Shown here: in pieces, positions 1 through 7,562 of the stretch | Layout: the number at the start of each line of letters is the position of its first letter | Position numbering within the stretch: position 1 is the first letter of the stretch | Assembly (NCBI RefSeq): GCF_016031655.1 | Contig: NZ_JACCHQ010000007.1 | Span: 1-64,000 of the forward strand | Reading direction: 5' to 3' | From: Bradyrhizobium glycinis | Lineage (GTDB): Bacteria; Pseudomonadota; Alphaproteobacteria; Rhizobiales; Xanthobacteraceae | DNA length: 64,000 nt | Position numbers and translations under genes: made by a program | Notes under the pieces: generated by a model | Told to the model about the DNA's origin: nothing | The model's database searches: none | What the model saw: the letters and a program-made list of their open reading frames with translations, nothing else

Positions 1-415
1 TGGCCTCGCGAATGATGCGCTCGACCTCGTCGCCGGTGCCGACCGGCACGGTCGATTTCGTCACTACCACGGTGAAGCCCTGCAGCGACTGCGCGATCTC
101 TTTCGCGGCGGCGTAGACGTAAGACAGGTCCGCGTGCCCGTCGCCGCGGCGCGAGGGCGTGCCGACCGCGATGAACACGGCGTCGGCATCGGCAACCGGC
201 TGCTTCAGATCGGTGGTGAAGTCGAGCCGCTTGGCTTTCACGTTGTTCGCGACCAGCTCGTCGAGGCCAGGCTCGTAGATCGGGATCTCGCCGCGATGCA
301 GCGCTGCGATCTTCCTCTCGTCCTTGTCGACGCAAGTGACGTCGTGGCCGAAATCCGCAAAGCAGGCGCCGGACACCAATCCCACATAGCCCGTGCCGAT
401 CATCGCAATTCGCAT
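1..415 (-). CDS. ugd: UDP-glucose 6-dehydrogenase, N-terminal part (cut by window edge)
   Basis: Oxidises UDP-glucose to UDP-glucuronate with two NAD+, in the cytoplasm. Only the first 138 codons are in the window; the rest lies beyond base 1. The ATG is at 415-413 and the protein opens with the family's Rossmann motif (MIGTGYVGLVSG). It continues with the VDKD segment, YEPGLDEL and the VGTPSRRGDG loop typical of the UDP-glucose/GDP-mannose dehydrogenase family. UDP-GlcA made here would feed the UDP-xylose synthase at 24171-25142. It lies downstream of fcl on the same strand, about 170 bases away. Family assignment is firm. A GDP-mannose dehydrogenase is less likely given the ELVANN and GDGHADLSYV pattern. 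Confidence 0.93.
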   Translation of the reverse strand, partial: MRIAMIGTGYVGLVSGACFADFGHDVTCVDKDERKIAALHRGEIPIYEPGLDELVANNVKAKRLDFTTDLKQPVADADAVFIAVGTPSRRGDGHADLSYVYAAAKEIAQSLQGFTVVVTKSTVPVGTGDEVERIIREA

Positions 416-587
416 GAAGACTCTTTCCGTTGGAGACGGCTGTTCCAGTGAACACCCTAGACCATTTCACTATCCGATCGCGCGCCCAACATTAGGGCAG
501 GTTGCTGCGCGAACGAATAACTCTCAACCGCTGTGCGTGACGGCCATTGCGGACGGCCCTGAGCTCGCGACATGCATTTGTCGCATT

Positions 588-1529
588 CTACATATGCGAC
601 AGATATGCCGCGTAGGCGCGCCTCAAGCCACCCCCAAGCGACGTGGTCGCGCGCCAGCCGAGCCTGTCGAGACGGCTGACGTCGAGCAGCTTGCGTGGCG
701 TTCCGTCGGGACGCGAGGCGTCGAAGCGGATTTCGCCGCTGTAGCCGATAATCTCGGCAACGATGCGCGCGAATTCCGCGATGGTGATATCCTCGCCGGT
801 GCCGATGTTGACAAGTTCGGGGCCGGAATAGGTCTTCATCAGATGCACGCAGGCATCGGCCATGTCGTCGACATAGAGGAACTCGCGCCGGGGCGTGCCG
901 GTCCCCCACACCACGACGTTGGTCGCGCCTGAGAGCTTCGCCTCGTGGAAGCGCCGGATCAACGCGGCGACCACGTGACTCATTTCAGGATGATAATTGT
1001 CGCCGGGGCCGTAGAGATTGGTCGGCATCACGCTGATGAAATCGCAACCGTACTGACTGCGATAGGCCTCCACCATCTTGATGCCGGCGATCTTGGCGAT
1101 CGCATAGGGCTCGTTGGTGGGCTCCAGCGGCCCCGAGAGCACGTAGTCTTCGCGGAGCGGCTGAGGCGCCAGCTTCGGATAGATGCAGGACGAGCCGAGA
1201 AACATCAGCTTCCCGGCGCCGTTCTGATGTGCGGCGTGGATCACGTTCGCGGCGATCGCGATGTTGTCGTAAATGAACTCGGCCCGGAGCGTATCGTTGG
1301 CGACGATGCCGCCGACCTTCGCGGCAGCGAGGAAGATCACCTGTGGCCGCGTCTGCGCGAACCATCCGAACACGGCCGCCTGGTTGCGGAGGTCGACCTC
1401 GCTCCGGTCCACGGTGACGAGCCTTACGTCCTCCCGTTGCAGCCGGCGCACGAGCGCGCTGCCGACCATGCCGCGATGGCCGGCGACGTAGACGCTTTTG
1501 CCCTTCAGCTCAAATGGTGCGCTTGCCAT
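588..1529 (-). CDS. fcl: GDP-L-fucose synthase (GDP-4-keto-6-deoxymannose epimerase/reductase)
   Basis: Converts GDP-4-keto-6-deoxy-D-mannose to GDP-L-fucose using NADPH. The extended-SDR fold is clear: nucleotide-binding GHRGMVGSA near the start, FLGSSCIYP with the catalytic Ser, and the YAIAK pair (Tyr and Lys). The family motifs [16 protein letters not shown] and [15 protein letters not shown] are intact, and no frameshift is visible in 313 residues. I chose ATG 1529 ([10 protein letters not shown]); an ATG at 1556 would only lengthen an overlap with the preceding gene. It overlaps the end of the broken gmd by about 20 bases, the usual gmd-fcl coupling. Because gmd is damaged, this enzyme has no local substrate supply and would need a second gmd elsewhere. 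Confidence 0.92.
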   Translation of the reverse strand: MASAPFELKGKSVYVAGHRGMVGSALVRRLQREDVRLVTVDRSEVDLRNQAAVFGWFAQTRPQVIFLAAAKVGGIVANDTLRAEFIYDNIAIAANVIHAAHQNGAGKLMFLGSSCIYPKLAPQPLREDYVLSGPLEPTNEPYAIAKIAGIKMVEAYRSQYGCDFISVMPTNLYGPGDNYHPEMSHVVAALIRRFHEAKLSGATNVVVWGTGTPRREFLYVDDMADACVHLMKTYSGPELVNIGTGEDITIAEFARIVAEIIGYSGEIRFDASRPDGTPRKLLDVSRLDRLGWRATTSLGGGLRRAYAAYLSHM

Positions 1530-2335
1530 GGGCTGCGTCCCGTTTCGCCTCGGCAAGGTCGCTCGTCACCATCTCCTCGACGAGCTGAGCGAAGCTCCGC
1601 TTCGGCTTCCAGCCGAGCACCTGACGCGCCTTGCTGGCGTCGCCTATGAGGAGATCGACCTCGGTCCGTCGGAAGTAGGCCGGATCGATCCTGACGACAA
1701 TCTTGCCGCTCGCCGCATCGACGTCTGTCTCCTCGACTCCCTCGCCCCGCCATTCGATGCGGCGGCCGACCTGCGCGAACGCCAGCTCGACCATCTCCCG
1801 CACCGAGTGCGCAGGTGATCTTGCGGGTCACGAACCAAAAGCCATAGAGCTTGGCTACGCCGTAGGGCGAGCGCGGATAAAAAGGCGTCGTTTCCTTTTG
1901 CGGGATCTCCTGCACCAAGCCATAGAGCTCGGAAGTCGAGGCCTGGTAGAACCGCGTCTTCTTTTCCATGCCGAGAATGCGGATCGCCTCCAGCAGCCGC
2001 AACACGCCAATTGCATCCGCCTTCGCGGTATATTCCAGACTCTCGAAGCTGACTGCAACATGGCTCTGGGCGGTGAGATTGTAGATCTCGGTCGGCCTGA
2101 TGTCCTGCACCAGGCGGATCAGGTTGGTCGAGTCCGTCACATCACCGTAATGCATCAGGAACGGCACGTTGCCTATGTGCGGGTCCTGATAGACGTGATC
2201 GACTCGCGCGGTATTGAATGAGGACGAGCGCCGCTTGTTCCCGTGCACGACGTAGCCGAGCGACAGCAGATATTCGGCCCGATAGGCGCCGTCCTGGCCG
2301 GTCACGCGGGTGATGAGAGCGATCCGCTCAGCCAT
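1510..2335 (-). pseudogene. gmd: GDP-mannose 4,6-dehydratase, broken by deletions and a frameshift
   Basis: The first part from ATG 2335 (MAERIAL) is clearly Gmd: [30 protein letters not shown] and [10 protein letters not shown] are all present. After YGFW the text jumps directly to FVTRKIT, losing about 30 residues expected there. It then changes reading frame and resumes as [11 protein letters not shown]...[15 protein letters not shown], losing roughly another 60-70 residues. The gene is about 0.83 kb against about 1.08 kb for intact gmd. The first Gly of the NAD-binding motif is also Arg (ITRVTG instead of ITGVTG). Two losses, one frame change and a cofactor-site substitution make an active enzyme very unlikely. 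The C-terminal frame still overlaps the fcl start. Confidence 0.9.
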
Positions 2336-2562
2336 GCAAACCTTGTTCCTAGTCACCCGGCGGCTTCACGATCTGGCTGGCCGGCGATACTGCGAGAAAG
2401 CCGTCCGCAGCGGCTCTTTTTGGCCGCATCGGTCCACCAGGTCAATCCCGGGAGGAGAGACGTACGGCGATCGAGACGCACCGCGATGAAGCCGTGCCCC
2501 CTGTGGCCGCAAAGACACGGCACCCTGCGCCCTGTCGGCCCGCGCAAGCGGCTCGAGCAGAC

Positions 2563-2979
2563 TTATTTCGGACCGCTGACAGCGCTGACGAGCAGCGGGG
2601 GGCTGGACCGGGACACTGTGATCTCGATAGTCGAAGCCCCTTCGTCATGCCGGTTTTTGCCCGTCACGAAGAGGGTGAATTTGTCGGTGCCCGCAAAGTC
2701 CGGCTTTGCGAAATAGCGGAATCCTGGGCCAACTAGAACGATCTCGCCGCTCTTCGGCTTCTCCGTCAGTTCTACCTTGTAGATCTGCATCGTCGGCCAT
2801 CGCAACCCCTGAATGCAATCTCCACCGGGCGCAATCATCATTGACCATTCCATGGTGTCGCCGGCAAGTCTGTAGGGCTTGATATCGCGCAGACAGTTGG
2901 GCGTGGCGTGGGTAGCGGCGACTGATGCGAGAAGCGCCAGCACGGCTGCAATGGATGCACGTATGAATTGGCGTGACAT
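2563..2979 (-). CDS. Small secreted protein, family A (paralogue of 7110-7562)
   Basis: A 138-residue protein with a clear signal peptide: MSRQFIRAS, a hydrophobic core of alanines, leucines and valines, then cleavage near THATP. ATG 2979 is chosen because a purine-rich site (GAGAAGGGGG) lies just upstream and the signal peptide starts there. The mature part holds CLRDIKPYRL, a second Cys in GGDCIQGLRW, and GPGFRYFAKPDFAGTD. The same pattern (CIQGLRW, PK.G, GP.FRYFA) occurs in the protein at 7110-7562, so the two are paralogues. The two Cys probably form a disulphide in the periplasm. I do not recognise a named family and infer no function. It is a monocistronic unit upstream of gmd. Confidence 0.72.
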   Translation of the reverse strand: MSRQFIRASIAAVLALLASVAATHATPNCLRDIKPYRLAGDTMEWSMMIAPGGDCIQGLRWPTMQIYKVELTEKPKSGEIVLVGPGFRYFAKPDFAGTDKFTLFVTGKNRHDEGASTIEITVSRSSPPLLVSAVSGPK

Positions 2980-3282
2980 TGGCTGGCCCCCTTCTCGTGT
3001 GCAGGCGAAAAATGGAGGCAAATATTGAATCATCGGTAAGTGCCGAGCGCGGCCCATTTCCCTTGGTAAACTCCTCGTTAGGTGCGCTCCGACGGGCGCA
3101 CTCAAACTTCGCGATCCAAGGCATTAATTCGCCGCACTTTGTCCGGATGATCACTAAAGTCAGGCGTCTGCCGCGATGCTCGTGTCGAGGTCGCGGACCA
3201 TGGGCCGCCTGAAGAAGTACCGACGTCTCAATTGCTTAATGAATCCTAGGCTTCGACTTGGCTTTTCACAGGTTTCGCAACA
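2980..3282. other. Intergenic region without a recognisable gene
   Basis: About 300 bases between the divergent family-A gene and the small membrane protein gene at 3283. It must hold the promoters of both. Short open frames here overlap the signal-peptide gene or lack any family pattern. I see no convincing promoter pair, repeat or RNA gene. Confidence 0.4.
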
Positions 3283-3564
3283 TTGGGCGCGGAACTCGAT
3301 TCGCCGTTTGGATTTGATCGTACCTCCGAAAGCGATTGGGTGATTTGCGTGCTGGGCCTTGTTCTCTTGTTATCGACAGCCGTGCTGTCTTTCGCGGCCG
3401 GCTACACCGCGCGTGGGGCGGTCTCCCGCAAACGGCGCGATCGATATCGATTGTATGAACCCTACCTGAAGCCCACTGGGGTCAGCCAACCGCCAGCCTT
3501 CCTCATACGCAATACCACTAATTACAATATACCTATCGCGCCTCGGAGATCCCGGGCCGGGTAA
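3283..3564 (+). CDS. Small single-pass membrane protein, family B
   Basis: Up to 93 residues from a TTG start at 3283. One strong transmembrane stretch (VICVLGLVLLLSTAVLSFAA) is followed by GYTARGAVSRKRRDRY, a basic segment expected on the cytoplasmic side. GTG at 3340 or 3349 are alternative starts and would give a protein beginning at the membrane segment. A related copy lies at 4368-4562 (FAAGYT.R.A.SR.RR). No named family is recognised. Coding is supported mainly by the conservation between the two copies. Confidence 0.5.
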   Translation: MGAELDSPFGFDRTSESDWVICVLGLVLLLSTAVLSFAAGYTARGAVSRKRRDRYRLYEPYLKPTGVSQPPAFLIRNTTNYNIPIAPRRSRAG

Positions 3565-3790
3565 GGCCAAATGCGAGTTGGATCACGGAACGAACGCGTG
3601 GCTGCCATCACAGCTCGATCTGGTAGGCAGGCGCTCGCATCCGCCCAGGTTTGAACAAACGTATCCAGGTGTCGGGCGCCTCGTAAGGCGGCCGATACCG
3701 CTCCTTACGTCTTTACTTCCGGCCGTCTGATCGTTTCTTTTTGGGTGGAGATCGGCTAGGAACTGGGCGAATTCAGTTTGGCAAATTTTC

Positions 3791-4102
3791 ATGCAGATGT
3801 TCTCTCGGCCAGCAATTGCCGCGGCATACGTCATGCTTCAGATGGTTGCTGCGGGATTGACTCCGGCTGCAGCGGGTCCCAGCGCAGAAACCGCCAAGAA
3901 GTGCATCCGCTATTCCTACCTGCTTTATCCCTATCAACGCCCCGGGGCGGTGCGCATGAGCGCTGATCGCAACAATTATTTCAGGGACTGCATGGCGAAG
4001 GACGGCAACGTTCCGGAGCCGCCTTCCCCGAAAGGGCCTGATACGACAATGAACAACGTTGAGCCACTCTACCCCGCTAAACATAGAGTCCTTGCGGCTT
4101 AG
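3791..4102 (+). CDS. Small secreted protein, family C
   Basis: A 103-residue protein starting MQMFSRPAIAAAYVM with a signal peptide ending near PAAAGPSA. The mature part reads AETAKKCIRYSYLLYP, then a proline-rich turn (QRPGAVRM), then NNYFRDCMAKDGNVPEPP. The arrangement of a Cys after AKK, a YP..RPG stretch and F+.CMA.+G is shared with the product of 5082-5339, so the two are paralogues. Two Cys in the mature part suggest a periplasmic disulphide. The function is unknown and I recognise no named domain. Confidence 0.6.
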   Translation: MQMFSRPAIAAAYVMLQMVAAGLTPAAAGPSAETAKKCIRYSYLLYPYQRPGAVRMSADRNNYFRDCMAKDGNVPEPPSPKGPDTTMNNVEPLYPAKHRVLAA

Positions 4103-4367
4103 ATCCCAGAGCTTGGATTGCGAGCGGCGCATCATAAAGGCTTCAGCCTCGGCTTGAGCCGATTTCCCAGTCTTCTTCAGCACACTTTCGAGCGATCACG
4201 ACCTTCTTCGGGCAAACGAAAGAAGTAAGCGCAACGAAGGGAGGGTACGGCCCACGTACAAGCGGCCGGCAATTCCGGTATGATCGTACCCCCCAAAAAC
4301 GGGCACGAAATTTGCGTGGGCCGCTCCTGAGAGACAACGAAACCAAAAATCTTGTGCGGAGCATCGC

Positions 4368-4562
4368 GTGCTTGGCTTGCTGATCCTGTCATCTACTGCC
4401 GCCATCTCCTTTGCAGCCGGGTACACGACGCGCGCAGCGATTTCGCGGGAGCGTCGCGCGGAATATCTCAAATCAGTCCTATGTGCAGCCGCATCGAGCG
4501 AGCGAACTGCCGACCTTTCTGCTCCGCCCTTCTGCAGCTGCAAAGACTGGATCTTCGGATAG
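4368..4562 (+). pseudogene. Shortened copy of the family B membrane protein
   Basis: A 64-codon frame from GTG 4368 gives a membrane segment followed by FAAGYTTRAAISRERRAEY, closely matching the gene at 3283 (FAAGYTARGAVSRKRRDRY). Nucleotide similarity extends upstream of the frame: TGATCGTACC occurs at about 3317 and again at about 4278, followed by CC and AAA in both. The N-terminal codons of the other copy are not in frame here, and the C-terminal half differs. It may be a truncated duplicate, or a functional short version starting at the membrane segment. Confidence 0.45.
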
Positions 4563-5081
4563 ATCCAATTCTGTTGACAGGTGAGCTACAGGTCATCTTC
4601 GCAAGTTTTCAGCCGGGAGGCGGGGAGCCGTGGCTTGCAGTTGCTCACTGCCACGCGCCCGCTGGACTGATGCCTCCAATGGCGCGACAATTCGTATCGC
4701 CTAGCGATGGGTCGTTGCAGTCAGCACATGATACAAAATTGTGCTCTCAGACGAACAATTGGAGCTGCACACCGCCTGCACGCAGCTAGGCTCACTGGCG
4801 AAACATCGGTGATTCGAAAGATTGCTTCGATCAGCCATCGGATTGAAACCCTGGGCCTATGCAATCGTTAGTTCAGCTCACTGAGCAAAAACCTCGGGCG
4901 CGCGAATGGCTTTCCTCGTCAGAACTCTTGAACGGCTGTCCTTCTCTCTTGGGACACTCGCATTGCGTCTAACGTACGAGGGTAACGCATCAGCCCCCGT
5001 AGATCCAACGCGCGAAGTACAGACTGACGACCGAGCTCAGCACTAGTCTAGCAGGGCATCGTGAACACGACCTGTGCTTCT
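4563..5081. other. Gene-free stretch
   Basis: About 520 bases with no frame showing a family pattern, signal peptide or good start. It lies in the region of small duplicated genes, and I suspect decayed sequence. I see no inverted repeats, transposase remnants or RNA-like structures that I can defend. Confidence 0.4.
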
Positions 5082-5339
5082 CTATTTTCCAGCGTTGTCG
5101 TCGATCTTGCCCCCATTGGCAACGCACTTGTTGAAGAATGCCTGCTGATCGCGACCAGTCCCCTTTGCGCTACCTGCAGCAGGGTTGCCGGGCTCTCGAG
5201 GGGGAAACTGTTTGGCCATGAGCGCGCTGCATTTTCTGGCCACCTCGGCAGTAATGGCAGACGCGGGATCCATCGCGGAGACCGCAAGCAGCGCGACGAG
5301 GCATAGTGCGGCAGTGTCGGGGCGCGGTCCAGAAAACAT
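5082..5339 (-). CDS. Small secreted protein, family C (second copy, opposite strand)
   Basis: An 85-residue protein from ATG 5339 (MFSGPRPDT). It has a hydrophobic signal core (AALCLVALLAVSA) and a likely cleavage after PASA. The mature part holds AEVARKCSALMAKQFPPREPG and FFNKCVANGGKI, matching the Cys spacing of the product of 3791-4102. An earlier ATG at 5372 would place charged residues and a Cys before the signal core, so the internal start is preferred. It is transcribed away from the hypothetical gene at 5557. Function unknown. Confidence 0.6.
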   Translation of the reverse strand: MFSGPRPDTAALCLVALLAVSAMDPASAITAEVARKCSALMAKQFPPREPGNPAAGSAKGTGRDQQAFFNKCVANGGKIDDNAGK

Positions 5340-5556
5340 GGTCTCACACGGGTTGTGGCATAGGCGAGCCATCCTAGTTTGTTTTTGCGCATTTGGAACG
5401 CAGAAATATGAGTCATCACATGGCGCATCCAGATCGGCATGCCGCTGCGCCGAAGGAGGCCTCGCCTTGGAGCTTGCTCACAAGTACTGAGGAAAAAAAA
5501 CGGGTCGAGCATCGCTATGGCATGGAAGAAAGAAGGCTGGTATTCAAGGCTAGCCC

Positions 5557-6726
5557 TTGAAGAAACGCGACTTTTCGGCCCGAATGGGGAATTTGGCAGG
5601 GATGCGTTCGCGCGATTTGAGCATAACTGGTGGGGACGGAACGGAGCCTGCCTCCGCGGAGGTTCAATTTGCCCTCGTGATTTCGCGCATGCTGGAGACG
5701 GTTCAGAGTCATCCCGAGCACATGCGTCAGATCGTCTATGATCTCGCCCGTTACAAGCTCGACGAGCAGGCCACCACTTCTAGCCCTCAAGACGTTCAGC
5801 GGGCGAAGCAGGCGTTGGAAACTGCCATCCGCGGCGTCGAGGAGTTCTCGCGGCAGCAAGTGGGCATTCCGCTGCAATCGGCCCAGCAGTTGTCGGGCTC
5901 GGGCCTCTCGGATGCTTACCGATCTTGGGCTCGGGAGCTGCCCCCGGCGGCCACACATACGATTGTTGAGCTTGACCGCCGGCTCCTTGGTGCAAGCGGA
6001 TCCTTCTGGTCGATCGCGAGACGAGCCGCCATACTCCTGCTGCTTGTCGGTACGGCCGCGTTCGTCGTACACCAGCGAGAGCGCCTGGCATCGCTTGGGA
6101 ATGGTCTCCAGCGGGAGGGACAGCCGGCTATCGCCGCATCACCTGCCCCGGTTACCGCAGCGACGGCTCAGTCCGCTAGAACGGCGCCGCAGCGTTCCCC
6201 TCTTCGACCGACCGACTATGGCGTCTATGCCGTGGTCGACGACCAATCGCTCGCAGAACTGCCACTGCTGCCCGGAAGGCCACCGGATATCAGGGTCGCC
6301 ATCTCCGCGGCCTTCAAAATGCCCGATCAGGCCGCCCTCCCAAACGGCCACCCAAAATTCATCGTGTTCCGCCGCGATTCCCTGAACAATAGCTTGGAGC
6401 GGGCCGAGATCCGCGTGGTCGCCAGGATAGCGCGCGAATTCTCGGCAGAAGCGACGGGCAAAAAGCTGGGCGACAGCGAGGAGGCGTGGGTGATACGCAA
6501 CTTCTCCTATCCGTTCCGCGTATCTCCTTTGCCTGACAGTTCCGAAATGTATGAGCTTCATAGCGAGGACCCGGCGCTGGAACTGCCGCCTGGGCGCTAT
6601 GCGCTTATCCTGAAAAATCAGGCCTACTATTTCAGAGTTGGTGGTGACATCGTCGATCCGAGGCAATGCATCGAGCGGGTGGTTGCTACGAATGGCACTT
6701 TTTATTCGGCCTGCAAGAAGCCATGA
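5557..6726 (+). CDS. Hypothetical membrane-anchored protein, 389 aa
   Basis: I do not recognise the family. The N-terminal ~140 residues are soluble and helical (ALVISRMLETVQSHPEHM, then IVYDLARYKLDE and a QRAKQALETAIRGVEEF stretch). One transmembrane segment follows (AAILLLLVGTAAFVV, near residues 155-170). After a proline/alanine linker comes a C-terminal domain of about 180 residues with PTDYGVYAV, FIVFRRDSL and LPPGRYALILKNQAYYF, which looks like a beta-rich extracytoplasmic domain. It begins with TTG 5557; ATG 5584 or 5602 are alternatives. Two Cys near the C-terminus (QCIER, YSACKK) could pair. It stands alone between small secreted-protein genes. Confidence 0.72.
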   Translation: MKKRDFSARMGNLAGMRSRDLSITGGDGTEPASAEVQFALVISRMLETVQSHPEHMRQIVYDLARYKLDEQATTSSPQDVQRAKQALETAIRGVEEFSRQQVGIPLQSAQQLSGSGLSDAYRSWARELPPAATHTIVELDRRLLGASGSFWSIARRAAILLLLVGTAAFVVHQRERLASLGNGLQREGQPAIAASPAPVTAATAQSARTAPQRSPLRPTDYGVYAVVDDQSLAELPLLPGRPPDIRVAISAAFKMPDQAALPNGHPKFIVFRRDSLNNSLERAEIRVVARIAREFSAEATGKKLGDSEEAWVIRNFSYPFRVSPLPDSSEMYELHSEDPALELPPGRYALILKNQAYYFRVGGDIVDPRQCIERVVATNGTFYSACKKP

Positions 6727-6794
6727 GGCCTTATAAGGAGAGCAACGGCACCTAAGTAGAGTGGAGTCTTAACTTATTCAGAATGGAGACCGTT

Positions 6795-7040
6795 ATGAAT
6801 ATGCCGATGTCTTTGCTCATCGCGGCGTTGGTTTCCACGCTTGCCGCTCCAACTTTCGCCCAGAACACGCAACAAAGGAATACGACGGTGCGCTCGCAGG
6901 GCTATACCACCGGTTCACGCTCGCCGGTCGCAACTCAGCCCAGCAACAACCCCTTCAAGAACCCCATTGGTCAGGGAGTTCCTCCAGCCCCTTCAGCGAA
7001 TCCGAATCTGAATAGCAATCGAACCAATCCCCCTCGCTAG
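6795..7040 (+). CDS. Small secreted Pro/Asn-rich protein
   Basis: An 81-residue protein with a standard signal peptide (MNMPMSLLIAALVSTLAAPTFAQN). The rest is low complexity, rich in Asn, Pro, Ser and Thr (QPSNNPFKNPIGQGVPP and a NPNLNSNRTNPP tail), and is probably disordered. ATG 6795 is preferred over ATG 6783 because a GGAG site sits six bases before it, within the longer reading. No family is recognised; similar short secreted tails are common in rhizobia. Function unknown. Confidence 0.58.
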   Translation: MNMPMSLLIAALVSTLAAPTFAQNTQQRNTTVRSQGYTTGSRSPVATQPSNNPFKNPIGQGVPPAPSANPNLNSNRTNPPR

Positions 7041-7109
7041 ACTACGGCTTTCGGCTCCCAGAGTGGTACAGGTTGAGTTAGACGTCTTCACTGGTTCGGA
7101 ATCGAGAGC

Positions 7110-7562
7110 TCACTGCCGGTTGACGTCAACCTCGAGAGAGGAGACTCCATTGACACGCAGAGAAGTGCCGCTGATCTCGAGCTTGAAATAATCCGAACCG
7201 CCAGCAGAATCGGCGAAATAGCGGAAGGATGGTCCCTCCACGATGAGACGTCCGGCTTTGGGCGGTTCGATGATCGAGACCTTGTCGATCATGAGCGTCG
7301 ACCAACGCAGGCCCTGGATGCATTGCTCGCCGGATTTTATCTTGATCGACCAGCGAATAGTGTCGGACCTCAATCGAAATGCCTGCGGATGCAGAATGCA
7401 GGTACCTCCGGCAAGCGCAGCAGAACACGCCAATCCCTGGACTACCAAGGCGGCGATAATTGCTTGAAGGATTTTTCCCCGATTTGAAATAAGGTCCAAC
7501 AAGGGACGGATTTTACGCCCCTCACATATCAAAAGCGAGAGCTGCGCGGACGTCTTAGGCAT
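7110..7562 (-). CDS. Small secreted protein, family A (paralogue of 2563-2979)
   Basis: About 150 residues. The mature part reads CILHPQAFRLRSDTIRWS, then GEQCIQGLRWSTLMIDKV, PPKAGRLIVEGPSFRYFA and a C-terminal VNGVSSLEVDVNRQ. This aligns along its length with the product of 2563-2979. A hydrophobic signal core (ILQAIIAALVVQGLACSAALA) is preceded by a long charged N-terminus. The ATG at 7562 overlaps the stop of the giant RTX gene (ATGCCTAA), which suggests translational coupling. A start nearer the signal core (TTG codons around 7500) would give a more normal signal peptide. Function unknown; its position directly after the glycanase gene may be meaningful. Confidence 0.65.
   Translation of the reverse strand: MPKTSAQLSLLICEGRKIRPLLDLISNRGKILQAIIAALVVQGLACSAALAGGTCILHPQAFRLRSDTIRWSIKIKSGEQCIQGLRWSTLMIDKVSIIEPPKAGRLIVEGPSFRYFADSAGGSDYFKLEISGTSLRVNGVSSLEVDVNRQ

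Noticed and set aside
945..1649. 234-codon plus-strand frame across fcl and gmd
   Set aside because: Antisense to fcl, whose family motifs are complete.
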